Shown: one piece after another, positions 8,149 through 16,140 of the stretch | Numbering within the stretch: the stretch's first letter is position 1 | Layout: each line of letters opens with the position of its first letter | NCBI RefSeq assembly: GCF_005153485.1 | Contig: NZ_CP039740.1 | Location: 3,165,001-3,229,000 of the forward strand | Length of the DNA stretch: 64,000 bases | Reading direction: 5' to 3' | Source: Pseudolabrys sp. FHR47 | GTDB taxonomy: Bacteria > Pseudomonadota > Alphaproteobacteria > Rhizobiales > Xanthobacteraceae | The notes under the pieces: generated by a model | Told to the model about the DNA's origin: nothing | Database searches by the model: none | The model's input: the letters and a program-made list of their open reading frames with translations, nothing else | Program-made: the position numbers and the translations under genes

Positions 8149-9338
8149 GATGCCCTCGCCAGAACGGCGGCGCCCGACGACAGGCCGCGATCGTAATTGA
8201 TCATGCCGAAACCGGAGACCACGGCGATCTTCGCATCCTTGACCGGCTTGCCGATCGGCTGGCCCATCAACTGGCGCATCGCCTCGGTGATGCCGAGATG
8301 GCCTCCCGCCGCGCCCGCCTGCCCGGTCGACAACTGTCCGCCCGATGTGTTGTGCGGAAAGCTGCCGTCCGTGGTGAAGGTGTGCTGGCGGATGAAATCC
8401 TTGCCCTCGCCCTTCTTGCAGAAGCCGAGATCCTCGAACTGCATGGTGATGATCACCGGATAGTCGTCGTAAGTTTGCAACAGATCGACGTCGTCCGGCT
8501 TGACGCCGGCCATCTGCCAGAGGTCATCGATATCCACGGCCCAGCCACCGCGCACCTGGATCGGGTCGTCAGGAAACGAGTTGTGCCGTTCGATGGTGGA
8601 GAGAATGCGCACCGCCGGCAATCCGAGCGACTTGGCCACATCCTCACGGCAGACAAGGAACGCCTCGGCCCCGGCGCAGGGCATGACGCAGTCGAACAGA
8701 TGCAGCGGATCCGAAATCGGTCGCGCATTCATGTATTCATCGAGCGTCAGCTTTTTCTTCATCATGGCGAAGGGGATAGACAGCGCATTGTCGCGCTGCG
8801 CCACGCAGATTTTGCCGAAATCCTCGCGCGTTACGCCATACTTGTTCATGTAGTTCTTGGTGATCAGCGCGAAGGAGGCGTTGGCGCCGCCGGAGCCGTA
8901 AGGATAGACCGCGTCCTGCGCGAAGCGCGAGAACGACGACAGCGTCTTGCGGAACGAATCGACGTGGTTGGTGTCGCCGGCGACAACGGCGACGAACTGG
9001 GCATCGCCGTTCTGCACGGCGCGGGCGGCCCGGCGCAGGCCGACAACGCCGCTCACCCCGCCCATCGGCACATGATCGAGCCAGCGCGGCGACAGGCCGA
9101 GATGCTGCGTCATGCCCACCGCGCTGTCGGCGCCGGTGGTAAAGCTCGATAGAACGAGGCCGTCGAGGTCCTTCGGCGTAATGCCCGCCGTCTTGGTCAG
9201 TTGATGCAGCGCGCGGCCGATCCACCAATGCGCGGTGTCGGTCGAATACCGGACATAGGGCACCGTCACCGGCGCGCACATCACCACGCCGTCGTATCCA
9301 CGACGGGCGTTTCGTTGCGGGTCGCTCAATGCCCCCAT
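8145..9338 (-). CDS. Thiolase-like (SCP2-type) protein lacking the nucleophilic cysteine; candidate acyl-CoA aldolase
   Basis: This protein of about 397 residues has a thiolase fold ('DLDGLVLSSF', 'VAVVAGDTNH', 'CVMPCAGAEAFLV', 'NTSGGQLSTGQAGAAGGH'). Where active thiolases have the nucleophile in a Cys-Ala-Ser-Gly-like stretch, this one reads 'PMGGVSGVVGLRRA', with glycine or valine instead. The general-base His of G-H-P is also changed ('STGQAG'). It overlaps both neighbours and is encoded with a DUF35 protein. The closest functional parallel known to me is Ltp2-DUF35, a retro-aldolase of steroid side-chain breakdown. The start at ATG 9338 overlaps the dioxygenase beta stop; a longer frame upstream runs through that gene and is rejected. 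Confidence 0.82.
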   Translation of the reverse strand: MGALSDPQRNARRGYDGVVMCAPVTVPYVRYSTDTAHWWIGRALHQLTKTAGITPKDLDGLVLSSFTTGADSAVGMTQHLGLSPRWLDHVPMGGVSGVVGLRRAARAVQNGDAQFVAVVAGDTNHVDSFRKTLSSFSRFAQDAVYPYGSGGANASFALITKNYMNKYGVTREDFGKICVAQRDNALSIPFAMMKKKLTLDEYMNARPISDPLHLFDCVMPCAGAEAFLVCREDVAKSLGLPAVRILSTIERHNSFPDDPIQVRGGWAVDIDDLWQMAGVKPDDVDLLQTYDDYPVIITMQFEDLGFCKKGEGKDFIRQHTFTTDGSFPHNTSGGQLSTGQAGAAGGHLGITEAMRQLMGQPIGKPVKDAKIAVVSGFGMINYDRGLSSGAAVLARAS

Positions 9339-9820
9339 CACATGAACAACTGGATGTTGCCGAAGGCCGCCTCGCAATTGACGAGGTCGACGCGCTTCAG
9401 CTTGATCTTGAGGACGCCGCCGACCACGGTCAGCGTATGCGTCGCCCAGGCGGCGTAAAGCTGCTGATCGTCGTGCCGCGTCTCGACGTAATGCATCGGC
9501 GTCCAGGTGACATATTCGTTCTTCGCATCGTCGCGGCTGTCGATCTGCGGCGTCTGCAGGACGTGGTGGCAGCGGCTCTTCGGCTTCTGCGAGAAAGTGC
9601 GGTTGCCCTTGAGCCGCTCGACGCGAATCTGCAGCAGCAGCTTGTCTTCGTACATCAACGAGCCGACCAGCTTGGGATCGGTCTGCCCCCACTCCAGCGG
9701 CATCCAGTAATAGGCGTCGTCGGTGTAGAGGGCGAGCCACTCCTCGAAGCGGTGCTGGTCGAGCAACCGCGCCTCGTGGATGACGAAGTCGATGATCTCT
9801 TTGTCGGTCGGGCTTGTCAT
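9338..9820 (-). CDS. Aromatic-ring-hydroxylating dioxygenase, beta subunit
   Basis: This 160-residue protein has the SnoaL/cystatin-like fold of Rieske oxygenase small subunits: 'DFVIHEARLLDQHRFEEWLALYTDDAYYWMPL' at the N-terminus and 'TVVGGVLKIKLKRVDLVNCEA' near the C-terminus. The beta subunit is structural in the alpha3beta3 oxygenase. It is ten bases downstream of the alpha gene and overlaps the thiolase-like gene start by one base, so translation is likely coupled. Confidence 0.9.
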   Translation of the reverse strand: MTSPTDKEIIDFVIHEARLLDQHRFEEWLALYTDDAYYWMPLEWGQTDPKLVGSLMYEDKLLLQIRVERLKGNRTFSQKPKSRCHHVLQTPQIDSRDDAKNEYVTWTPMHYVETRHDDQQLYAAWATHTLTVVGGVLKIKLKRVDLVNCEAAFGNIQLFM

Positions 9821-9830
9821 GAGCGCCTGC

Positions 9831-11144
9831 TTACATCGACATTGTCATGAATTTCTGCCAGGCGTGGAACTGGTTCCGCATCTGCCATTCGGTCGTGCCG
9901 TTGGTCTCGGCCGTCACATCGACCGGTTCGGCCGGATCGTAGAGCCGCTGCACATTGACCCATTGATTGGCGTCGACATGCAGGCCTTCCTGGGCGCGCT
10001 CGTACATTTCCAGATCGTCATGGCCGACCACCGAGGTCGGCGCATTGATGAGCCGGTTGTACATCTGCGTACGCTCGAGCAGCACATCCGGCGCATCGAC
10101 CAGACGGAAGGTATAGGACTCGACCAGGGTCTTGTTCGGTGCCAGCGGCTTGAACAGACGGATGAGCTGGATCGGCCCCTTGATCATCAGATTGGGGAAA
10201 TAGACCGTGTTGTGGCGGTTTTCGCCGAGGATGTGCTTTGCGCGCTCCTCGCCGTAGGCCGCCACCATCTTCTCGAAATAGCCCGGAATGGCCGAATAGT
10301 CCGAGTGGATCGAGTGATGAACGCCGGTGTGGCCGTGGCCGTTCGGCCAGACGCGGATGCCCATGTTCTCGAAGAACTCATACGGGCTCATGAACGGCGC
10401 GAAGATCTCCACCGCCATCGGCTTTCTGGTGCCGGGCGGCGCATTCTTCCAGACATTGACCGCGGTGCCGGCCGAGGACTCATGCGCGACCATCGGGTGG
10501 CAGGTGTCGGTCTGGTTCTCGACCAGCATCTTCCAATTGCAGTTGTGCATGTAACGCAACGGCAGGCCGGCGACTTCGAGTTTCCCGACCGGCGAGCGGT
10601 CGATCATGTTGTCGAAGCTCGACAGGCTCTCGCCGAAGAATTCCTCGAAGCCCTGGCCGAAATCATTGATCTTGGCGAAAACGAAGCCGCGATAATTGTG
10701 CACGTGCCGCACCGGCGTCATGCCCTGCCCGGCATGGCTCTGCTCGAGACCGGTGTTCTCGTAACCTTTCTTCAGAGGGATCGCGAGCAGCGAACCATCG
10801 GTCTTGAAGCTCCAGGCGTGATACGGGCAGCGGAAGAACTTGCCGGTGTTGCCGCAGGTTTCCGTCGTGATGCGCGTGCCCTTGTGCGGGCAGCGATTGA
10901 ACAGCACCTTCACCGACTGGTCGGTGTGGCGAACCATCAACACAGGCTGCAGGCCGATCGTGGTGCCGAAGTAATCGCCCGGGTTGGGCACCTGGCTGTC
11001 ATGGCCGATATAGACCCAGGTGTTGGCGAACAGATGCTCCATCTCGAGCTGGAACACCTCGTCGTCGATATAGACGTCGCGATGCACTTCGGCCGGACGC
11101 ACCAGGTTACGGACTGCTTCGACGTTGTCGCGGTATCTCGCCAT
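9831..11144 (-). CDS. Aromatic-ring-hydroxylating dioxygenase, alpha subunit (Rieske)
   Basis: This 437-residue catalytic subunit has the Rieske [2Fe-2S] ligands Cys85-x-His87 and Cys106-x2-His109 ('NRCPHKG', 'FRCPYHAW'). The mononuclear iron site is in 'NQTDTCHPMVAHESS' (His216, His221, with the bridging Asp213). It would hydroxylate an aromatic or indole substrate using O2 and electrons from the reductase encoded 21 bases upstream. The set of a class-IA-like reductase plus alpha and beta subunits, with no separate ferredoxin, is complete. In known iad-type auxin clusters a Rieske enzyme of this kind performs the first attack on indole-3-acetate. Other aryl carboxylates are equally possible from sequence alone. 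Confidence 0.92.
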   Translation of the reverse strand: MARYRDNVEAVRNLVRPAEVHRDVYIDDEVFQLEMEHLFANTWVYIGHDSQVPNPGDYFGTTIGLQPVLMVRHTDQSVKVLFNRCPHKGTRITTETCGNTGKFFRCPYHAWSFKTDGSLLAIPLKKGYENTGLEQSHAGQGMTPVRHVHNYRGFVFAKINDFGQGFEEFFGESLSSFDNMIDRSPVGKLEVAGLPLRYMHNCNWKMLVENQTDTCHPMVAHESSAGTAVNVWKNAPPGTRKPMAVEIFAPFMSPYEFFENMGIRVWPNGHGHTGVHHSIHSDYSAIPGYFEKMVAAYGEERAKHILGENRHNTVYFPNLMIKGPIQLIRLFKPLAPNKTLVESYTFRLVDAPDVLLERTQMYNRLINAPTSVVGHDDLEMYERAQEGLHVDANQWVNVQRLYDPAEPVDVTAETNGTTEWQMRNQFHAWQKFMTMSM

Positions 11145-11165
11145 CGCCCTTCTCCGTTACGGTCG

Positions 11166-12134
11166 TCACAAATCGAGAACCAGACGCGGGCTCTTGGATC
11201 GTGACACGCAAATCTGCATCTTTTTCCCCTCGGCCTTTTCGGCATCGGTGAGGATATAATCGCGGTGGTCCGGCACGCCTTCGACCACATCCACCTGGCA
11301 GATGCCGCAATCGCCGCGCTTGCAGTCGTGCAGCGGGTCCTTGCCGGCATCGATCAGCACGTCGAGGATGGTTTTGTCGGGCGGAATTAGAAAGCTTTCG
11401 CCGGAGCTTTTCAAGACGACCTCGAACGACGCATCGCCGGCGGCCGGCACCGCCGCGGTGAACAGCTCGAAGCGCAGCCGGCCGTTGTCCCAGCCGAGAT
11501 CCCTGGCGGCGGCAATGGCGGTGTCGATCATCGCGCGCGGACCGCAGCAATAGACCGGCTCATTGTTCTTCAGCGACGCCATCAGGCCGCGAATGTCGAA
11601 TACATGTCCGGCGGTATCGTCGACATGCAGCACAAGCTTGTCACCACATAACGCCTGAAGCGCCGGGACGAAGGCGAGCTGCTCGCGCGAGCGTCCGGCG
11701 TAGTAAAGTCGGTATGGCCGCTTGTCGGTGGTCAGCGCCGCCGCCATCGAGGCGATCGGCGTAATGCCGATACCGCCGGCGATCAGCACGACGGGTTCAG
11801 CGCCCGGATTGAGCGGGAAATTGTTGGACGGCGCCAGCACCTCGACGCTGTCGCCGGCTTTGAGCGCATGCATGAAGCGCGAGCCGCCCTGGCTCGGGTC
11901 TTCGAGCCGGATACCGAGGCTGTAGGCCTTGGGCCGTGTCGTCGCCTGCGCATCGTCGCGCAGGTTGATCAGCGAATAGGAACGATCATCGCCGCCCGGC
12001 AGTTTGACGCGAATATGCGCGCCCGGCTGCCAGGACGGCAGCGGTTCGCCATGCGTCCGCGCCAGGGTGACGGCGCGGACTAGCGGCGTTTCGGACCGCG
12101 CTTCCGTCACGGTCAATGTCAGGGTTTCGGACAT
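11166..12134 (-). CDS. PDR/VanB-type oxidoreductase (flavin and C-terminal [2Fe-2S] ferredoxin)
   Basis: This 322-residue electron-transfer protein has an N-terminal flavin domain ('RSYSLIN'), an NAD-binding domain ('VLIAGGIGITPIASM', 'YYAGRSREQLAF', 'YCCGPRAMID') and a C-terminal plant-type ferredoxin domain with 'DCKRGDCGICQVDV' and a final Cys near the end. It passes NAD(P)H electrons to the Rieske oxygenase encoded directly downstream. It is the first gene of the operon. Its ATG at 12134 is only a few bases from the predicted transcription start and lacks a clear Shine-Dalgarno sequence, so the message may be leaderless or nearly so. Confidence 0.9.
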   Translation of the reverse strand: MSETLTLTVTEARSETPLVRAVTLARTHGEPLPSWQPGAHIRVKLPGGDDRSYSLINLRDDAQATTRPKAYSLGIRLEDPSQGGSRFMHALKAGDSVEVLAPSNNFPLNPGAEPVVLIAGGIGITPIASMAAALTTDKRPYRLYYAGRSREQLAFVPALQALCGDKLVLHVDDTAGHVFDIRGLMASLKNNEPVYCCGPRAMIDTAIAAARDLGWDNGRLRFELFTAAVPAAGDASFEVVLKSSGESFLIPPDKTILDVLIDAGKDPLHDCKRGDCGICQVDVVEGVPDHRDYILTDAEKAEGKKMQICVSRSKSPRLVLDL

Positions 12135-12137
12135 GTG

Positions 12138-12173
12138 CGGATTATTTTAGGTCTAAAATAATCCGCTTGGCAA
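12138..12173 (-). promoter_or_regulatory. Promoter and MarR-type operator, copy 2 (perfect 13-bp inverted repeat)
   Basis: CGGATTATTTTAG at 12138-12150 and its exact reverse complement at 12153-12165 are separated by GT. This is the longest and best copy of the five-member operator family. On the minus strand, TTGCCA (12173-12168) stands 18 bases before TAAAAT (12149-12144), so the repeat covers the -10 element of the oxygenase operon promoter. Repressor binding would block RNA polymerase directly. Confidence 0.85.
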
Positions 12174-12191
12174 TGTCCCCGTGGCCCGGTT

Positions 12192-12965
12192 TTACAGACC
12201 TTTCGGGTGGGTCATGAATTCCTCGATGATTTCCGGCGGCGCTTTGACGAATTCGCCCGCGCGGCTGACGCCGACGCCGGCCAGTTTGCGCAGTTTCACC
12301 GCCAGTTCCGCCATTTTGACGGCGATCGGGATGCCGTTGATCACCGGCGCGCCGTCCACGGCATGGCCGTGGATCGCCGAGAACAGCAGCATCGGGATGC
12401 CGCCACCGGGGATCAGCACCTCGCAACCATCCGCGACCAGCGGTTTGGCCTGCTCGGCGAACAGGTCCTTCACCTTTTCGGCGAGCGCTTCGGATTCATA
12501 GGCTTTCAGGATCTGCCCCGGCTCGAACTGCATCGCATGGATGCCGGTGATGCGGCGCTCAAGGCCATACTTGGCGATCTGATGACGGAACCACGGAATG
12601 TACCGGGTATTGATGGTGACAATGCCGACACGCTGACCGAGCTGGCAGCTGTACAGCATCGAAGCCTCGCCGAGCGCCACCACCGGGATGTTCACAACTG
12701 AACGCGCTTCGTAAAGGCCGGCATCCTGGAAGTGACCGACGACGAAGGCGTCATAGCCCTCACGCTCGGCACGCACCGCGTTGCAGATGACCTCGCGCGC
12801 GCAGCGCATCTCGACGATCGGATGCGCATAGGAATCGTGCGGCGTGATGCCATGCACCTCAACCTCGGTGCCTTCGTCGACAACTGTCTTCAAATGGGCA
12901 CGCAGCCGGTCCCAATAAATCTTGCCGTTATCGTAGTCGACATAGCTTTGATACCAGATGCGCAT
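12192..12965 (-). CDS. Asp/Glu/hydantoin racemase-superfamily protein lacking both catalytic cysteines
   Basis: This protein of about 257 residues has the two-lobed racemase fold ('IPVVALGEASMLYSC', 'RVGIVTINTR', 'GCEVLIPGGGIPMLLFS'). The first family cysteine would lie in 'VVGHFQDAGL' but is His78. The second would lie in 'LIPGGGIPM' but is glycine (about 188-189). A standard two-base racemase mechanism is therefore unlikely. Relatives include maleate isomerase and arylmalonate decarboxylase, so isomerisation, decarboxylation or hydrolysis of a pathway acid is possible. ATG 12965 gives a normal family N-terminus ('MRIWYQSY'). It is divergent from the acyl-CoA ligase, and the gap carries operator copy 3. 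Confidence 0.75.
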   Translation of the reverse strand: MRIWYQSYVDYDNGKIYWDRLRAHLKTVVDEGTEVEVHGITPHDSYAHPIVEMRCAREVICNAVRAEREGYDAFVVGHFQDAGLYEARSVVNIPVVALGEASMLYSCQLGQRVGIVTINTRYIPWFRHQIAKYGLERRITGIHAMQFEPGQILKAYESEALAEKVKDLFAEQAKPLVADGCEVLIPGGGIPMLLFSAIHGHAVDGAPVINGIPIAVKMAELAVKLRKLAGVGVSRAGEFVKAPPEIIEEFMTHPKGL

Positions 12966-13006
12966 CGATGCCTCCCGCGGACCTGCCCGCCCTTGTGCGA
13001 ATTCCG

Positions 13007-13042
13007 TTGCGGAGCCAAGATATTTTAAGTTAGAAATATTTT
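13007..13042 (+). promoter_or_regulatory. Promoter and MarR-type operator, copy 3 (racemase-like / CoA ligase gap)
   Basis: The inverted repeat ATTTTAA-GT-TAGAAAT (13022-13037), extended to ATAT on both sides, matches the operator family. TTGCGG (13007-13012) precedes TAGAAA (13031-13036) by 18 bases, a weak promoter reading toward the ligase start at 13048. The predicted leader is only a few bases, as for the oxygenase operon. Confidence 0.65.
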
Positions 13043-13047
13043 CCAGA

Positions 13048-14700
13048 ATGTCCAAGTCATCGCAGCCATTCTCGTCCGAACCGAACCCCGCCGCCGCGGC
13101 GCTGGTGCGGCAATTGTCGCAAAGCTTCGCGCCCGGCGATCGCACCGTGCCGGCGATGCTGACGCGACAAGCCGTCCGGTATGGCGATAAGCCACTGGTC
13201 GGCTTTGGCGATCGGTCCTGGACCTATGCGCAAACCCGCGATGAAGCCGCCGCGTTCGGCGCGACATTGCTCGCCGCAGGCATCAAAAAAGGCGATCGCG
13301 TCGCGCTGATCTGCTCCAACCGCTTCGAGTTCATACGCGCCTTTCTCGGCTGCGCCTGGATCGGCGCCGTCTCCGTGCCGATCAACACCGCCTCGCGCGG
13401 CCATCAGTTGCAGCACATCCTGACCAATTCGGCTGCCCGCCTGCTCATCGTCGAAGGCCAATTCGCAGGCAATCTCAAGCATCTCGATTTCGCGGCGCTG
13501 CCGCTCGAAACGATCTGGACCATCGACGCGGACAAGCCGCTGCAGGCCGGCAAGTTCGTGTCGCAGCCGGTGCCGGCCGCGCGCGCGACCTGCGAAGCCG
13601 CGGTGATGCGGCCGCGCGACATGCTGACCATTCTTTATACATCCGGCACGACCGGGCCATCGAAAGGCGTCTGCTGTCCGCACGCACAATATTTCTGGTG
13701 GGGCGCCAACACCGCCGCGCTTCTAAGCCTGAGCGGCGATGATCGTCTGCAATCGACATTGCCCCTCTTCCACACCAACGCGCTCAACACATTCTTCCAG
13801 GCGATGCTGATGGGCATCAGCGTCGTTTACGAAAAGCGTTTCTCCGCATCGGACTTCTATGCCGCACTGACGCGCTCGCAGGCGACCGCCACCTATGTGC
13901 TTGGCGCCATGGTGCCCATTCTGCTGTCGCGCGCGCGCTCGCCCGAGGAAAGCGCACACAAGGTGAAGATTGCGCTGGCGCCCGGTGTGCCCGCGCGCTT
14001 CCATGAGGAATTCACCGAACGCACCGGCATCAAGTTGGTCGACGGCTGGGGCTCGACCGAAACCAATTTTGCCATCGGCACGACATGGGACCGGCAACGT
14101 CCGGGCACGATGGGCACCGTCTTCGCCGGCTTTGAGGCGCGCGTCGTCGATGGAGACGATAACGACGTGCCCGATGGCGAGCCCGGCGAATTGCTGGTGC
14201 GCGCGAACGAACCGTTTGCCTTTGCCACCGGTTATTTTGCCGCACCCGAAAAGACCGTCGAAGCGTGGCAAAATCTGTGGTTTCACACCGGCGACCGCGT
14301 CGTGCGCGAGAGCGACGGCTATTTCCGTTTCGTCGACCGCATCAAGGATGCGATCCGCCGCCGCGGCGAAAATATCTCGTCATTCGAAGTCGAACAGGTT
14401 CTTCTGAGCCATCCTGCGGTTGCACTGGCCGCGGCCTTCCCGGTGCGATCCTCCCTGGCCGAGGATGAAGTAATGATCGCCGCGGTTCTTCATCCCGGCC
14501 AGACGCTTAATCCGCTCGACCTGATCCAGTATTGCGAACCGCGCCTACCCTATTTCGCAGTGCCGCGTTACGTCGACATCGTCGATGTCCTGCCCACGAC
14601 CGAAAACGGCAAGGTTCAGAAATACAAACTGACCGAACGGGGCGTCACCGCCCAGACGTGGGACCGCGAAGCCGCCGGCTACAAGGTTAAACGCACTTAA
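13048..14700 (+). CDS. Acyl-CoA synthetase (AMP-forming), CaiC-like
   Basis: This ANL-superfamily ligase of about 550 residues activates a carboxylic acid as its CoA thioester. Motifs are the P-loop 'ILYTSGTTGPSKGV', 'VDGWGSTETNF', the hinge 'VDRIKDAIRRRGENISSFEVE' and the C-terminal catalytic lysine in 'ENGKVQKYKL'. ATG 13048 follows an operator-bearing promoter by five to ten bases; an in-frame upstream extension runs into the divergent gene and is rejected. In this cluster it would make the CoA ester on which the 3-hydroxyacyl-CoA dehydrogenase and thiolase-like/DUF35 proteins act. The exact acid (oxidised indoleacetate or another aryl acid) is not determined by sequence. Confidence 0.85.
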   Translation: MSKSSQPFSSEPNPAAAALVRQLSQSFAPGDRTVPAMLTRQAVRYGDKPLVGFGDRSWTYAQTRDEAAAFGATLLAAGIKKGDRVALICSNRFEFIRAFLGCAWIGAVSVPINTASRGHQLQHILTNSAARLLIVEGQFAGNLKHLDFAALPLETIWTIDADKPLQAGKFVSQPVPAARATCEAAVMRPRDMLTILYTSGTTGPSKGVCCPHAQYFWWGANTAALLSLSGDDRLQSTLPLFHTNALNTFFQAMLMGISVVYEKRFSASDFYAALTRSQATATYVLGAMVPILLSRARSPEESAHKVKIALAPGVPARFHEEFTERTGIKLVDGWGSTETNFAIGTTWDRQRPGTMGTVFAGFEARVVDGDDNDVPDGEPGELLVRANEPFAFATGYFAAPEKTVEAWQNLWFHTGDRVVRESDGYFRFVDRIKDAIRRRGENISSFEVEQVLLSHPAVALAAAFPVRSSLAEDEVMIAAVLHPGQTLNPLDLIQYCEPRLPYFAVPRYVDIVDVLPTTENGKVQKYKLTERGVTAQTWDREAAGYKVKRT

Positions 14701-14724
14701 AAGCGCTTGCGACGCGGGCGCTTG

Positions 14725-14760
14725 TTGACTCGCCAAAACCGATCATTTTAAGATTAAAAT
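14725..14760 (+). promoter_or_regulatory. Promoter and MarR-type operator, copy 4 (ABC importer operon)
   Basis: ATTTTAA (14745-14751), GA, TTAAAAT (14754-14760) is a perfect 7-bp inverted repeat. TTGACT (14725-14730) is 18 bases before TAAGAT (14749-14754), so the operator covers the -10 box. The promoter faces the importer genes, about 190 bases ahead of the first start. The rest of 14761-14946 shows no other clear signal. A weak AAGCGC/GCGCTT hairpin at 14701-14722 may end the ligase transcript. Confidence 0.78.
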
Positions 14761-14946
14761 AATTGCCGACAGCGGCAAGCACGTGCTTCGGGCGTGGATT
14801 GTTGTCCTGCGTCGCGGAATTGGCGCGAGACATGCATGTCGCAGCGGCATGGGAAGCAGACCGGAATGTCCGGCCGGCCTCTGACAGCGTGAGTTTCTTT
14901 GGAAGTCTCGTGAACAGGCGACACCATTAAAGGCAGGAAGATCACC

Positions 14947-16101
14947 ATGCGAAAACTCGTGTTCGGCGTTTCAGCGTTTGCCGGTTTGCTTCTTGCAGGT
15001 ACGGCGCACGCACAGGAGATCACGGTCGGCTTTGTGACATCGCTCAGCGGGCCCGCTTCCTCGATCGGTCTCAACTACGAAAAGGGCATGAACGCCGCCT
15101 ACGCCTACCAGAGCGAGCTCGGCGGCGTGAAGATCAAACTGATCAAGCTCGACGACGGCTCGGATCCGTCTCAGGCGACCAAGAATGCGCGCAAGCTTGT
15201 CGAGCAGGACAAGGTCGACGTCATGATCGGCACGTCGAGCGCGCCCGGCACCAACGCGATGTTGACCGTCGCCAATGAATTGAAGGTGCCGTTCTTCGCC
15301 GTATCGCCGGTCAGCGTTCCGATCCCGGCCGACGGCCACCCGTGGGGCATCAGCATGGTGCAGACGCCGCCGCTGATGGTGAAGGTGATCGCCGATCGCA
15401 TGAAACGCGATGGCATCAAGACCGTCGGCTTCATCGGCTTCTCCGATTCCTGGGGCGACCTCGTCTATAACGGCGCCAAGGCGGCCGAAGCGAATGGCGG
15501 TCCGAAGGTCCTCACCAACGAACGCTATGCCCGCACCGACACGTCCGTGACCGCGCAGGCGCTCAAGGTCGTGGCGGCGAGCCCCGAAGCCTTCATCAAC
15601 GGCGGTTCGGCGACACAGGGTGCATTGCCGCTGCTCGAGCTGCGCAAGCTCGGCTTCAAGGGGCCGTTTTACGGCACCCCTTCGCTCTTGAACCGCGACT
15701 TCGTGCGCATCGGTGCCAAGGCTGCCGAAGGCACGCAGGTATCGGCCGGTCCGGTCGTCGTCACCAGCCAGCTGCCGAACGATCACTTCGCCAAGAAGAT
15801 CGGCACCGCGTTCCACGATTCCTTCAAGAAGGTGAATGGCGGCGAAGCCGACGACGGCTTCTCCGGCTATGCTTTCGACGCCTGGGTCGTGTTCCTCGAA
15901 GCCGCCAAGGTCGCGATGACCAAGGCCAAGCCCGGCACCCAGGAGTTCCGCCAGGCCGTGATGGACGCGGTCTATGCCAACAAGAACGTCGCCGGCGTGC
16001 ATGCCGTCTACAACTTCACGCCGAAGTCCTATTTCGGCGTCGATGAGCGCAGCCTCGTCGTCGTCAAGCTCGTCGACGGCAAGTGGGTGTACCAGCCCTA
16101 A
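14947..16101 (+). CDS. Liv-type ABC transporter substrate-binding protein
   Basis: This 384-residue periplasmic protein begins with a signal peptide ('MRKLVFGVSAFAGLLLAGTAHA') and continues as a type-1 binding protein: 'ITVGFVTSLSGPASSIGLN', 'LIKLDDGSDPSQATKNARKL', 'VGFIGFSDSWGDLVYNG'. A GGAAG ribosome-binding site precedes the ATG. Liv-type proteins in this order often bind aromatic acids rather than branched-chain amino acids. Its place under the shared operator suggests that it captures the substrate of the pathway. Confidence 0.9.
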   Translation: MRKLVFGVSAFAGLLLAGTAHAQEITVGFVTSLSGPASSIGLNYEKGMNAAYAYQSELGGVKIKLIKLDDGSDPSQATKNARKLVEQDKVDVMIGTSSAPGTNAMLTVANELKVPFFAVSPVSVPIPADGHPWGISMVQTPPLMVKVIADRMKRDGIKTVGFIGFSDSWGDLVYNGAKAAEANGGPKVLTNERYARTDTSVTAQALKVVAASPEAFINGGSATQGALPLLELRKLGFKGPFYGTPSLLNRDFVRIGAKAAEGTQVSAGPVVVTSQLPNDHFAKKIGTAFHDSFKKVNGGEADDGFSGYAFDAWVVFLEAAKVAMTKAKPGTQEFRQAVMDAVYANKNVAGVHAVYNFTPKSYFGVDERSLVVVKLVDGKWVYQP

Positions 16102-16140
16102 ACAGCGAATCCGGTATCGCGGCGATTTGAGCACACCACC

